Source of the DNA: Candidatus Yonathbacteria bacterium
GTDB lineage: Bacteria; Patescibacteriota; Minisyncoccia; Phycocordibacterales; UBA1550
Assembly: GCA_016201355.1 (NCBI GenBank)
Contig: JACQCY010000013.1
Coordinates: forward strand, 1-6,297
Length of the DNA stretch: 6,297 nt
Reading direction: 5' to 3'
The notes under the pieces were generated by a model. That model was not told the DNA's origin, did no database searches, and saw only the letters and a program-made list of their open reading frames with translations. The position numbers were made by a program, and so were the translations under genes. Shown piece after piece: positions 1 through 5,180 of this stretch (its first letter is position 1; each line of letters opens with the position of its first letter).

Positions 1-250
1 TATTCTGATAGTAAATAACCTATATCAAAATCGAAGCCCCACGCACTGCCCGAATACTTGGAGGGCAGAACACCGAAAGAAAAACACCCTTTCCTTTTTC
101 AAAAGAAAATTCACCCACGCTAAATCAGAAATGCAAGGAACATTTTTCTTTGGTGTCGTCGAGAGAAGCGAGGCGGTGGCGGGACGTCCTCATTCGTGGG
201 GGTTCTCCGCAAAATGGGTTCTGACTTCTTCCAACAAACACCACAAAGTT
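1..250. other. Unassigned region without a recognisable gene
   Basis: I see no gene here that I can support. One plus-strand frame is open from the window edge to a TAG at 251-253 (83 codons), but it is unlike a normal protein, is rich in rare-looking AGA/AGG/CGA codons, and stops inside the terminator stem. Another frame reaches a stop at 16-18 and could be the last five codons of an upstream gene. Local secondary structure is present: CTGCCC (46-51) can pair with GGGCAG (63-68), and GGACGTCC (182-189) is self-complementary. The terminator just downstream suggests that the region is transcribed on the plus strand, as a 3' untranslated region or a non-coding RNA. I could not match it to tmRNA, RNase P RNA, SRP RNA or 5S rRNA. 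Confidence 0.3.
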
Positions 251-251
251 T

Positions 252-282
252 AGGCGGTAATGCTTTCGCATTACCGCCTTTT
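252..282 (+). terminator. Intrinsic (Rho-independent) terminator
   Basis: A perfect 11-bp stem, GGCGGTAATGC (253-263) with GCATTACCGCC (268-278), closes a TTTC tetraloop and is followed directly by TTTT (279-282). The A at 252 can pair with T279. The T run lies on the plus-strand side only, so it should stop transcription coming from the left. It separates whatever is transcribed in 1-250 from the DUF475 gene, which has its own promoter at about 390-417. Confidence 0.88.
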
Positions 283-335
283 ACATTGTGTGACACCGAG
301 CGGACTCGAAAGGGTTTTCGTTATCCAGCTATCGC

Positions 336-366
336 CGAATATTAGACGTCGGACGTCTAATATTCG
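336..366. repeat. 31-bp perfect palindrome, copy 1 of a family
   Basis: CGAATATTAGACGTC (336-350) and GACGTCTAATATTCG (352-366) are exact reverse complements around a single G (351). The segment CGTCTAAT of the right arm occurs again just outside the palindrome at 365-372. A related element lies at 5069-5117, also shortly upstream of a gene. The palindrome ends about 24 nt before the -35 region of the DUF475 promoter. It could be an operator, a transcription-end hairpin without a T run, or a dispersed palindromic repeat; the sequence alone does not decide between these. Confidence 0.8.
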
Positions 367-389
367 TCTAATCTTGGTGGTAAAAATCA

Positions 390-417
390 TTGCGCCCTCT
401 TTGGTTCGTGCTATAAT
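390..417 (+). promoter_or_regulatory. Extended -10 promoter of the DUF475 gene
   Basis: The -35 candidate TTGCGC (390-395) is followed after 16 nt by a consensus -10 TATAAT (412-417). A TG at 409-410 gives the extended form TGnTATAAT. Six nucleotides separate the -10 from the ATG at 424, so a start about 7 nt downstream of the -10 falls on the A of the start codon. The transcript is therefore predicted to be leaderless. Confidence 0.75.
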
Positions 418-423
418 ATTCAA

Positions 424-1368
424 ATGTTCGGAATCATCTTTACGGTGCTTGGGCTTGTTGTCTTTGAAGTTGTCTCAAGTCTCGACAATGCGGTCGTGAA
501 TGCGGATGTTTTGGCAACGATGAAAAGCAAGCGCGCGAAAAAGTTTTTCCTCTTCTGGGGGATCCTCTTTGCGGTGTTTGTCGTAAGGGGGTTTTTGCCG
601 TCTCTCATTGTTTTTTTATCGACCCCGAAAATTGGAATTTTCGGCGCTTTTCGCGTGATGTGGGAAAGCAATCCATCGGTCGTCTCCGCAATGGAAGCGG
701 CTACACCAATCGTGATGATGGCGGGAGGGATGTTCCTCTTTCTCCTTTGGCTCCACTGGCTTTTTTTGGAAGAAAAGACTTTCGGTCTTCCTCTCGAGCG
801 ACATATTCAAACATATGGAGGAGTGTGGTTTTATGCGCTCTCTGCGCTTGGGCTTGTCGGCGTACTCGTTGCTATCAATGATATTGGTACGCTAAATCCG
901 ATGCGCCTCGCTCTTGCTTCGGCCGTTGGTTTTAGTGTGTTTTTCATTACGCAGGGATTTAAAGAAAATGCGGAAAAGATAGAGCAACGACTCATCGCGT
1001 CAGGGAAAGAAAGCTCGATGTCAGACTGGGCAAAGGTCGCATTTTTGGAAGTTCTTGATATGGCATTTAGTATCGACGGTGTTGTGGGTGCGTTTGCCTT
1101 TACCACAATGGTCCCCCTTATTTTAATAGGGAACGGTCTTGGCGCTATCGTCGTGCGACAACTTACCGTGGCAAATGTTGACCGCATTCGTTCGTATGCG
1201 TATTTGAAAAATGGCGCGATGTACTCTATTGGTTTCCTTGGTTCCGTGATGCTTCTCGAAGGTTTTGGCGCGCATCTGCCAGCGTGGCTCTCTCCGTCGG
1301 TGACCATCATCCTTGTAGGGTATTTTTTCTGGCGCTCGGTGGCAAAAAACAATTTAAAGAGAGATTAG
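424..1368 (+). CDS. DUF475 / TerC-like integral membrane protein
   Basis: This 314-residue protein is very hydrophobic, with about eight predicted membrane spans (roughly residues 2-20, 41-62, 93-115, 133-152, 160-177, 220-245, 263-283 and 289-306). It carries the two internally related acidic motifs of the DUF475/TerC group: FEVVSSLDNAVVNA (14-27) and FLEVLDMAFSIDG (207-219). The matched residues are E15/E209, S19/S216 and D21/D218. TerC-superfamily proteins are linked to metal-ion handling, notably manganese export and tellurite resistance. DUF475 itself has no firmly established substrate, so a role in metal transport is an inference. The ATG at 424 is chosen because it sits 6 nt after a consensus -10 box and the motif begins close to the N-terminus. 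The gene looks complete and monocistronic, with a terminator upstream and an inverted repeat downstream. No yybP-ykoY-type leader fits. Confidence 0.88.
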   Translation: MFGIIFTVLGLVVFEVVSSLDNAVVNADVLATMKSKRAKKFFLFWGILFAVFVVRGFLPSLIVFLSTPKIGIFGAFRVMWESNPSVVSAMEAATPIVMMAGGMFLFLLWLHWLFLEEKTFGLPLERHIQTYGGVWFYALSALGLVGVLVAINDIGTLNPMRLALASAVGFSVFFITQGFKENAEKIEQRLIASGKESSMSDWAKVAFLEVLDMAFSIDGVVGAFAFTTMVPLILIGNGLGAIVVRQLTVANVDRIRSYAYLKNGAMYSIGFLGSVMLLEGFGAHLPAWLSPSVTIILVGYFFWRSVAKNNLKRD

Positions 1369-1393
1369 ACCTGTCCCACAATAATTTTTTTAC

Positions 1394-1554
1394 TTATACC
1401 ATCCCCCATTAACCTCTTTGCATTTTGTCAAAAATATTGGCTACGACTTTGAGAAAAATTTTCAATGAATCTCGATTCATTTCAAATTTTTCTCTTCGTC
1501 TCGTTCAATATTTTAGACAAAATTACGCAAAGGACTTAATTGGGGATGGTATAA
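1394..1554. repeat. Long imperfect inverted repeat (about 160 bp)
   Basis: The outer arms TTATACCATCCCC (1394-1406) and GGGGATGGTATAA (1542-1554) are exact reverse complements. Pairing continues inward with interruptions: TTTGCA against CGCAAA, TTTTGTC (1423-1429) against GACAAAA, AAAATATTG (1431-1439) against CAATATTTT, and GAGAAAAATTT (1451-1461) against AAATTTTTCTC. It closes at AATGAATC (1464-1471) against GATTCATT (1474-1481) with a 2-nt loop. The arms are each about 80 nt. The element fills the gap between the DUF475 stop (1368) and the end of the convergent small gene (1557). It resembles a MITE-like or palindromic intergenic element, or a two-way transcription-ending hairpin. No transposase is visible. 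Confidence 0.75.
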
Positions 1555-1556
1555 AA

Positions 1557-1757
1557 TCAGTGTTTCGTGCTTTCTGCGCGCGCGAGTCTGTTAATGATTT
1601 CTCGCCTTTTCTCTTCAATCTGAGTTGGAGTCATTCCTCCCGCCTCCATCTTTTCTATCTCTTTAGGAGTGAAGCTAAAAGACGGTACATTTTCAGAAAA
1701 GGGAGGAAGAGGTGGTGTGGTAACCTGCGGTTTTTCAAAATGATTATTTCCTAACAT
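1557..1757 (-). CDS. Small hypothetical protein, 66 aa
   Basis: I do not recognise this family. The N-terminal half is proline-rich and probably disordered (residues 9-25). The C-terminal half looks like a charged amphipathic helix or helix pair, including FTPKEIEKMEAGGMTPTQ (29-46) and IEEKRREIINRLARA (47-61). There is no signal peptide or membrane span. Two things favour a real gene: the plausible helical composition, and an extended -10 TGGTATAAT 7 nt upstream of the ATG, in nearly the same geometry as its neighbours. It is divergent from the hemerythrin gene with a 76-bp spacer, so the two promoters may share regulation. The stop lies 3 nt beyond the long inverted repeat, which could end its transcript. 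Homologues of similar length would settle whether it is genuine. Confidence 0.55.
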   Translation of the reverse strand: MLGNNHFEKPQVTTPPLPPFSENVPSFSFTPKEIEKMEAGGMTPTQIEEKRREIINRLARAESTKH

Positions 1758-1764
1758 AAAATGT

Positions 1765-1773
1765 ATTATACCA
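1765..1773 (-). promoter_or_regulatory. Extended -10 promoter of the 66-aa gene
   Basis: On the minus strand this reads TGGTATAAT, an extended -10 with a perfect TATAAT hexamer. Seven nucleotides separate it from the ATG at 1757, which predicts a transcript with no leader or only 1 nt. No good -35 box is visible at 16-18 nt spacing, as expected where a TGn extension compensates. Confidence 0.6.
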
Positions 1774-1818
1774 TATTAATGATATTTGCTCCCTATAGTA
1801 TGTTTTTCACTTAGGTTC

Positions 1819-1827
1819 TGGTATACT
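1819..1827 (+). promoter_or_regulatory. Extended -10 promoter of the hemerythrin gene
   Basis: The sequence TGGTATACT is an extended -10 box ending exactly 6 nt before the ATG at 1834, so the predicted transcription start coincides with the start codon. The -35 region is weak (ATGTTT at 1800-1805 with a 16-nt spacer). The geometry matches the promoters at 412-417 and 5169-5174. It also argues against the in-frame TTG at 1786, which lies upstream of this promoter. Confidence 0.65.
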
Positions 1828-1833
1828 CACCAA

Positions 1834-2232
1834 ATGGCTTTTATCGACTGGGACGAGACATATAGTGTGGGAGTAGAGATGATTAATAATCAACACAAAA
1901 GACTTTTTGCGTTGATTAATGATTTTCATAGCGCAAAATCAAACCTTGAGCAAGCAATCCAAGACTTGCTCTCGTATGTGGATTTTCATTTCAAGACGGA
2001 GGAGAAATATTTTGAAGAATTTGGATACGAAAAGACGGGGGAGCATAAGCAACAGCATCATTTTTATGAAAAGAAGATAAAAGATCTCTACGCGCAGTGT
2101 CTGCAGGAAAAAGTTGATGAAGGGAAGATCAGCGCGGAGATGGAAAGTTTTGTAAAAGATTGGATCTCGCAACATATCCATATCTCCGACAAGGAGTATT
2201 CCAAATGCTTTCACGAGCATGGATTAAAATAA
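1834..2232 (+). CDS. Bacteriohemerythrin (di-iron O2-binding protein)
   Basis: This 132-residue protein has the four-helix hemerythrin fold signature and all seven expected iron ligands. These are H21 (in NNQHKRLF), H52 and E56 (in FHFKTEEKYF), H71 and H75 (in GEHKQQHHFYEK), and H114 and D119 (in SQHIHISDKEY). The N-terminal FIDWDETYSVGV block is typical of the family. Hemerythrins bind O2 reversibly at a non-haem di-iron centre and serve in oxygen storage, delivery, sensing or scavenging. Here it is a stand-alone single-domain cytosolic protein of usual length, with no signalling domain attached. The ATG at 1834 is preferred over a TTG at 1786 because conserved sequence starts there and a -10 box sits 6 nt upstream. 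It converges on the LytR_C gene with a 20-bp gap and no evident terminator between them. Confidence 0.93.
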   Translation: MAFIDWDETYSVGVEMINNQHKRLFALINDFHSAKSNLEQAIQDLLSYVDFHFKTEEKYFEEFGYEKTGEHKQQHHFYEKKIKDLYAQCLQEKVDEGKISAEMESFVKDWISQHIHISDKEYSKCFHEHGLK

Positions 2233-2252
2233 TTTCTCTAGAACTAGAACGA

Positions 2253-2870
2253 TCATTTTCCCCCGATAATAATCGTTGCGTCAAAAGGAGCGCTCTCAGA
2301 GGTTGTTGCGGTCGTCGCGTCTCTGTATAGTTTACTAACCTCCGAAAGGAGGAGTGGCGCGTAATCACGCTTACTCTCTTTCACGGTGATGGTTGTTACC
2401 GCATACGCTGTTTTCTCATTGCCTGTTTTTGGGGCGGAGAATCCCGCATTTTTGAGACTTTTTGCAAGGGTGCTTGCCGCGCCCGCTTTGGCAGTGCTGT
2501 TTTGCACTATAATCGTGAGCGCTTGTTTGTTAAGAACAGGTATGGTCGTTGTTGCAGGTGTCGGCATTTCAGAAGGAGGTACGGGAGCGGGTGTCGCTAT
2601 GGCGCGCGCTCCGGTATTTTCTGAAGGGGTATTCACCGCAATGCCAAGTTTTTTTGCGATGAGCGCATAGCGCGCGAGATCGAGAGCTTGAACACCATCA
2701 CTCCCGTCATTTGAAAAGATCTTATTGATACTCTGGGAGATAAAGCGTGTTGAAATAAAAAAGATGATTGCCACGGTGGTAATAAAAAATACCAAAATAC
2801 CCGAATAGATGAGATCTTTTGGCTTTATTCTTTTCAAGGATTCAACAATCTGTGTGTACTTGATATTCAT
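2253..2870 (-). CDS. Membrane-anchored LytR_C-domain protein
   Basis: This 205-residue protein has a short charged cytoplasmic N-terminus, one membrane span (about 20-41) and a central segment rich in small and hydrophobic residues (about 57-80). A Pro/Thr/Ala-rich linker follows (about 81-113), then a C-terminal LytR_C-type domain (about 117-205). The domain is recognised from the opening LTIIVQNSTAKAGAASTLA, the following KSLKNAGF, and the closing strand FDATIIIGGK. The linker and domain should lie outside the membrane. LytR_C domains are found at the ends of LytR-CpsA-Psr proteins and in stand-alone envelope proteins; their exact role is unclear. It is the third gene of the pilus cluster, 15 nt after pilO with no promoter between, which is where pilP lies in classical operons. 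A function in the pilus platform is an inference from position. No Shine-Dalgarno is visible. Confidence 0.75.
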   Translation of the reverse strand: MNIKYTQIVESLKRIKPKDLIYSGILVFFITTVAIIFFISTRFISQSINKIFSNDGSDGVQALDLARYALIAKKLGIAVNTPSENTGARAIATPAPVPPSEMPTPATTTIPVLNKQALTIIVQNSTAKAGAASTLAKSLKNAGFSAPKTGNEKTAYAVTTITVKESKRDYAPLLLSEVSKLYRDATTATTSESAPFDATIIIGGK

Positions 2871-2885
2871 AATATTGTATGGTCG

Positions 2886-3446
2886 TTATTGTGTCGCATT
2901 TGTCTGAATGCTTGCGCGGTAGGACATTGTGCCGGCTCCACGCCAGCCGGATTTGTCCTGCGCCGAGATGTTTAAACTTTCAATTTTGGTAAAATAATGG
3001 AGTCGTTCGAAATCTTTAAGATAATTTGAAAATGTGGCAAGGTTGCCCGAGAGACTATTTGAATAGGTGACGGTGGCAAGGGGAAATGGCGCGGAGAACG
3101 CTCCCGGTGTTGGTACATCAAAATGAAATGCTTGGACCGTGCCGTTTTTGAGAGAGAGACTTTCAAGCGCGGCAACGAATTCAAGGATGTTGTTTGATGG
3201 AATGAATGCTTGCTCTATCAAAATATCGTTTGTGCCGATAATTTCAGAATCACGCTTGATAACAGTAAAAAGATCCGTTCGTTTTTCAAGCGCGCTTGCG
3301 AGGAGGCGATTTTTTTGCGCATCGTTGGATAGATGTGTAATCTGTCGCGAAAGAAACACGGTTGCAGTCAGCGAGATCACTATGACCGAACAAGCGATGA
3401 ACGCATGGCGACCAATGAGTATCAATAGGTTTTTTGTGGTAAACAT
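2886..3446 (-). CDS. pilO: PilO-like type IV pilus alignment protein
   Basis: This 186-residue protein has PilO architecture. There is a short cytoplasmic N-terminus, one membrane span (about 13-33), a probable coiled coil (about 34-68) and a C-terminal extracytoplasmic domain (about 85-182) with the alternating helix/strand pattern of the PilO ferredoxin-like fold. Recognisable segments are NNILEFVAALESLSLKNGTV (85-104) and FSNYLKDFERLHYFTKIESL (139-158). PilO pairs with PilN in the inner-membrane alignment complex that links PilM to the rest of the pilus machine. It is 9 nt downstream of the PilM-PilN fusion, so the two are probably cotranscribed. Its length is close to the family norm. Sequence identity among PilO proteins is low, so the call rests on architecture plus position next to PilM/PilN. 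Confidence 0.75.
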   Translation of the reverse strand: MFTTKNLLILIGRHAFIACSVIVISLTATVFLSRQITHLSNDAQKNRLLASALEKRTDLFTVIKRDSEIIGTNDILIEQAFIPSNNILEFVAALESLSLKNGTVQAFHFDVPTPGAFSAPFPLATVTYSNSLSGNLATFSNYLKDFERLHYFTKIESLNISAQDKSGWRGAGTMSYRASIQTNATQ

Positions 3447-3455
3447 AAAGTTTAT

Positions 3456-4880
3456 TTATTTATAAAATACCGCGCTCGGGTCTTTGAGGCGGAACGATGC
3501 ATTAAACGGTATCTCCTCTCTTTGTTCAAGATTAGTGAGGGGAATTTCTATCCCCGCAAGCATAGGCGACGATTGCAGGGATTTCTTGAATTTGTTTAAT
3601 GTTGCGCGATCTTTCGCGGTTCCCACGAGGGACATATTCCCCGCGATGCTCGATGCTCCAAAGGTCGATATGCTGATACCGTCGATGATGCGCGCATTGA
3701 TCTCGTCAACCACGGCGCTCCACAAGGGGGTTTGCGCGAGAATCGTTTGCCCTGTTTCCGTAAGAGCATTCACTTTGTTTACCCATGCTTCTTTCGCGAG
3801 TATTTCAGGCGAGGTGGATGTTACGGAAAGCGTAGCGATCGTTTTGTTTGCGTCTTGTGAAAGCGAAAAAACAAAAAGGTAAGCGGCGAGGAATGTGGCG
3901 ACAAAGAAAATAGACACGCCGACCGTCATATTGCGGACAAGAGCGATAAAGGCTGTTGCTTTTTGGTACGCGTATGCTTCTTCAGTGCCGATAGGGAGGA
4001 GGCTTACCAAATTGTCTTCTCCTTCAGGGATCTGTCCGCGGATCATAGCGCCGAGGGCAATGATCCATTTTGCTTTTGGTTCAGAAAGCCCGCTTTTATT
4101 TGCGTAGTCGTCACGAATCTCGGCGTCAAGGATTGACGCTTCGATAACCTCTTCTTTAAGCTCTCCCTCAAGAGCCGTTTTTATTTTATGAACTTCGGCG
4201 GGGATTTTGCTTTCATCAATAAAGCGCGCGGGGAGCGTGCGCGAGAAACGAAGCGCGCCGTTTCTAAGCGCGAACACGGTCGCGCCATCGGGGGTCTTTT
4301 TGGTAAAGAGCATGGTGCGATTATGTTCAAGCTTGATCGCGCGCGCGATGCTCCCCAAGTGCGATTCGAGGGCAAGCGTTTTGATCCCCGCAGTGTCAAG
4401 GGCTTCGACATACCCTTGCGCGACTACGCGGGGAATGGTTGCAAGAAGAATCTCGTTCGCGGGTGGCATGCTTCCGAGTCGTTCCCAATCGAGATACGCA
4501 TCTTCGGTCTTTACGGGAAGTTGGAAACCGATAGCGAGGCGCATTGCTTCCGCGAGACGATCCCCCTCGATAATCCTCGGGAATGAAAAGACGCGCGAGT
4601 ATATTTTGTCGTCGGGGATTGAAACGATTGCGTAGTCGGTATCAAGATTTGCTTTGTTCCAAATATTTTTGAGGGTCTTGCCGAGAAGCGCGCGGTTTGC
4701 CACTACACCCTCGACAATAATATCCGCGGCGATGGGTTCTTCGATAAGGACAAGTTCTTCAATAGTTTTGCGTGTGGGTTTGTCTCTGCGCGCGCGCAAA
4801 AATGCGATTCGCACGACGGAGTCGCTGATCTCTATTCCCGCAACGCGTTTTTCTTTTGTGAGAAGATTGAGAAGGTTCAT
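3456..4880 (-). CDS. pilM: PilM-PilN fusion, type IV pilus assembly
   Basis: This 474-residue protein joins two normally separate proteins. Residues 1 to about 285 resemble PilM, the actin-like cytoplasmic protein. Recognisable parts are a phosphate-1-like start (VAGIEISDSVVRIAFL, 13-28), IVSIPDDKIYSRVFSFP (85-101), the AGIKTLALES..GSIARA block (164-181) and the closing IALGAMIRG (274-282). Residues about 288-474 resemble PilN: a LVSLLP motif (291-296) like PilN's INLLP, a membrane span (about 318-340), a short coil, and an extracytoplasmic domain starting near PLWSAVVDEINARI. PilM normally binds the cytoplasmic INLLP tail of PilN, so fusion would tether the pair. The segment where PilM has VDIG reads FTKK (192-195), so nucleotide binding may be weakened. 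No stop or frameshift is visible at the junction. The gene heads the minus-strand operon; no Shine-Dalgarno precedes the ATG. Confidence 0.85.
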   Translation of the reverse strand: MNLLNLLTKEKRVAGIEISDSVVRIAFLRARRDKPTRKTIEELVLIEEPIAADIIVEGVVANRALLGKTLKNIWNKANLDTDYAIVSIPDDKIYSRVFSFPRIIEGDRLAEAMRLAIGFQLPVKTEDAYLDWERLGSMPPANEILLATIPRVVAQGYVEALDTAGIKTLALESHLGSIARAIKLEHNRTMLFTKKTPDGATVFALRNGALRFSRTLPARFIDESKIPAEVHKIKTALEGELKEEVIEASILDAEIRDDYANKSGLSEPKAKWIIALGAMIRGQIPEGEDNLVSLLPIGTEEAYAYQKATAFIALVRNMTVGVSIFFVATFLAAYLFVFSLSQDANKTIATLSVTSTSPEILAKEAWVNKVNALTETGQTILAQTPLWSAVVDEINARIIDGISISTFGASSIAGNMSLVGTAKDRATLNKFKKSLQSSPMLAGIEIPLTNLEQREEIPFNASFRLKDPSAVFYK

Positions 4881-4966
4881 TGGGGGAAGGTTTTAAGTAA
4901 TAGGTTTTTAGGTTTTAGGAAAATGCATCTTATCCTTAACACCCAACACCTTGCACCTGCCCATTT
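4881..4966 (-). other. Probable 5' leader of the pilus operon
   Basis: If the minus-strand promoter at 4967-4996 is used, transcription starts near 4960 and leaves about 80 nt before the PilM-PilN ATG. On the minus strand the last 40 nt are A/C-rich and built of loose repeats of CCTAAAA (for example CCTAAAACCTAAAAACC) followed by CTTCCCCCA directly before the ATG. There is no Shine-Dalgarno sequence. Farther upstream are GGTGTTGGGTGTT-like short repeats. No open frame of note lies within it. Confidence 0.4.
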
Positions 4967-4996
4967 AGTATATCAAGTTATTTCTTTGTGTACCAA
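4967..4996 (-). promoter_or_regulatory. Candidate promoter of the pilus operon
   Basis: Read on the minus strand, the -10 is TATACT (4972-4967) with a TGA extension (4975-4973). An 18-nt spacer separates it from a -35-like TTGGTA (4996-4991). It is the only good extended -10 box I find on the minus strand upstream of the PilM-PilN start. Unlike the other promoters here, it is not placed for a leaderless message. Confidence 0.5.
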
Positions 4997-5003
4997 TTTA
5001 ATT

Positions 5004-5029
5004 GTGAACAGGTTCCTGCTTTTGTTCAC
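5004..5029. promoter_or_regulatory. Dyad GTGAACA-N12-TGTTCAC, possible operator
   Basis: GTGAACA (5004-5010) and TGTTCAC (5023-5029) are perfect reverse complements separated by 12 nt. The dyad lies just upstream of the minus-strand -35 candidate and about 115 nt upstream of the plus-strand promoter. That placement would suit a regulator of the divergent pair. It could also be a weak hairpin; inner G-U pairs extend it by up to two pairs. There is no direct evidence of protein binding. Confidence 0.35.
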
Positions 5030-5068
5030 GGGGGAGAGAAGGTGGCGCTTTGAAGAGACCTTGCGTAG

Positions 5069-5117
5069 GCCGAATATCAGACATCCGACGTCTGATAGAA
5101 GACGTCTGATATTCGGC
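5069..5117. repeat. 49-bp palindromic element, copy 2 of the family
   Basis: GCCGAATATCAGACATC (5069-5085) pairs with GACGTCTGATATTCGGC (5101-5117) with one mismatch. The inner segment GACGTCTGATA (5087-5097) is repeated exactly at 5101-5111, so the left arm can pair with either copy. The core is related to copy 1 (336-366), with a paired T-A to C-G difference in the arms. It ends 28 nt before the -35 candidate of the TSP3 gene. No T run follows, so it does not look like an ordinary intrinsic terminator. Confidence 0.8.
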
Positions 5118-5144
5118 AGAGCAATTTATTAACAAATCCTTTTT

Positions 5145-5174
5145 TTGCTCAAGAGAAAGAGGCTATGGTACACT
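5145..5174 (+). promoter_or_regulatory. Extended -10 promoter of the TSP3-repeat gene
   Basis: The -35 candidate TTGCTC (5145-5150) is followed after 18 nt by TACACT (5169-5174), which is preceded by TGG to give an extended -10. Six nucleotides separate the -10 from the ATG at 5181, the same spacing as for the DUF475 and hemerythrin genes. This supports 5181 over the adjacent ATG at 5178. It also rules out the in-frame TTG at 5145, which is part of the promoter. Confidence 0.62.
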
Positions 5175-5180
5175 TGTATG

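Noticed and set aside
1..250. tmRNA, RNase P RNA or SRP RNA
   Set aside because: I found no tag reading frame and no T-arm with a CCA end, no conserved RNase P P4 blocks, and no SRP GGAAGCAGC-type loop.
283..423. yybP-ykoY (manganese) riboswitch upstream of the TerC-like gene
   Set aside because: The predicted transcript starts at the ATG, and I see no conserved riboswitch core in the interval.
1425..1754. 109-codon plus-strand frame
   Set aside because: It runs through the long inverted repeat and then antisense to the 66-aa gene, and its composition is not protein-like.
1786..1833. TTG start adding 16 residues to the hemerythrin
   Set aside because: The promoter lies between this TTG and the ATG at 1834, and hemerythrin conservation begins at the ATG.
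2233..2252. Terminator between hemerythrin and LytR_C genes
   Set aside because: The 20-bp gap has no stable GC-rich stem with a T run in either direction.
4188..4635. Long plus-strand frames opposite the PilM-PilN gene
   Set aside because: They are antisense shadows of a strongly supported gene and are low in recognisable protein features.
4923..5132. 69-codon plus-strand frame in the pilus/TSP3 intergenic region
   Set aside because: Part of its translation derives from the palindromic element and simple intergenic repeats, and it has no promoter or family resemblance.
5145..5180. TTG start adding 12 residues to the TSP3 protein
   Set aside because: It would place charged residues before the signal peptide and overlaps the promoter; the ATG at 5181 fits both signals.
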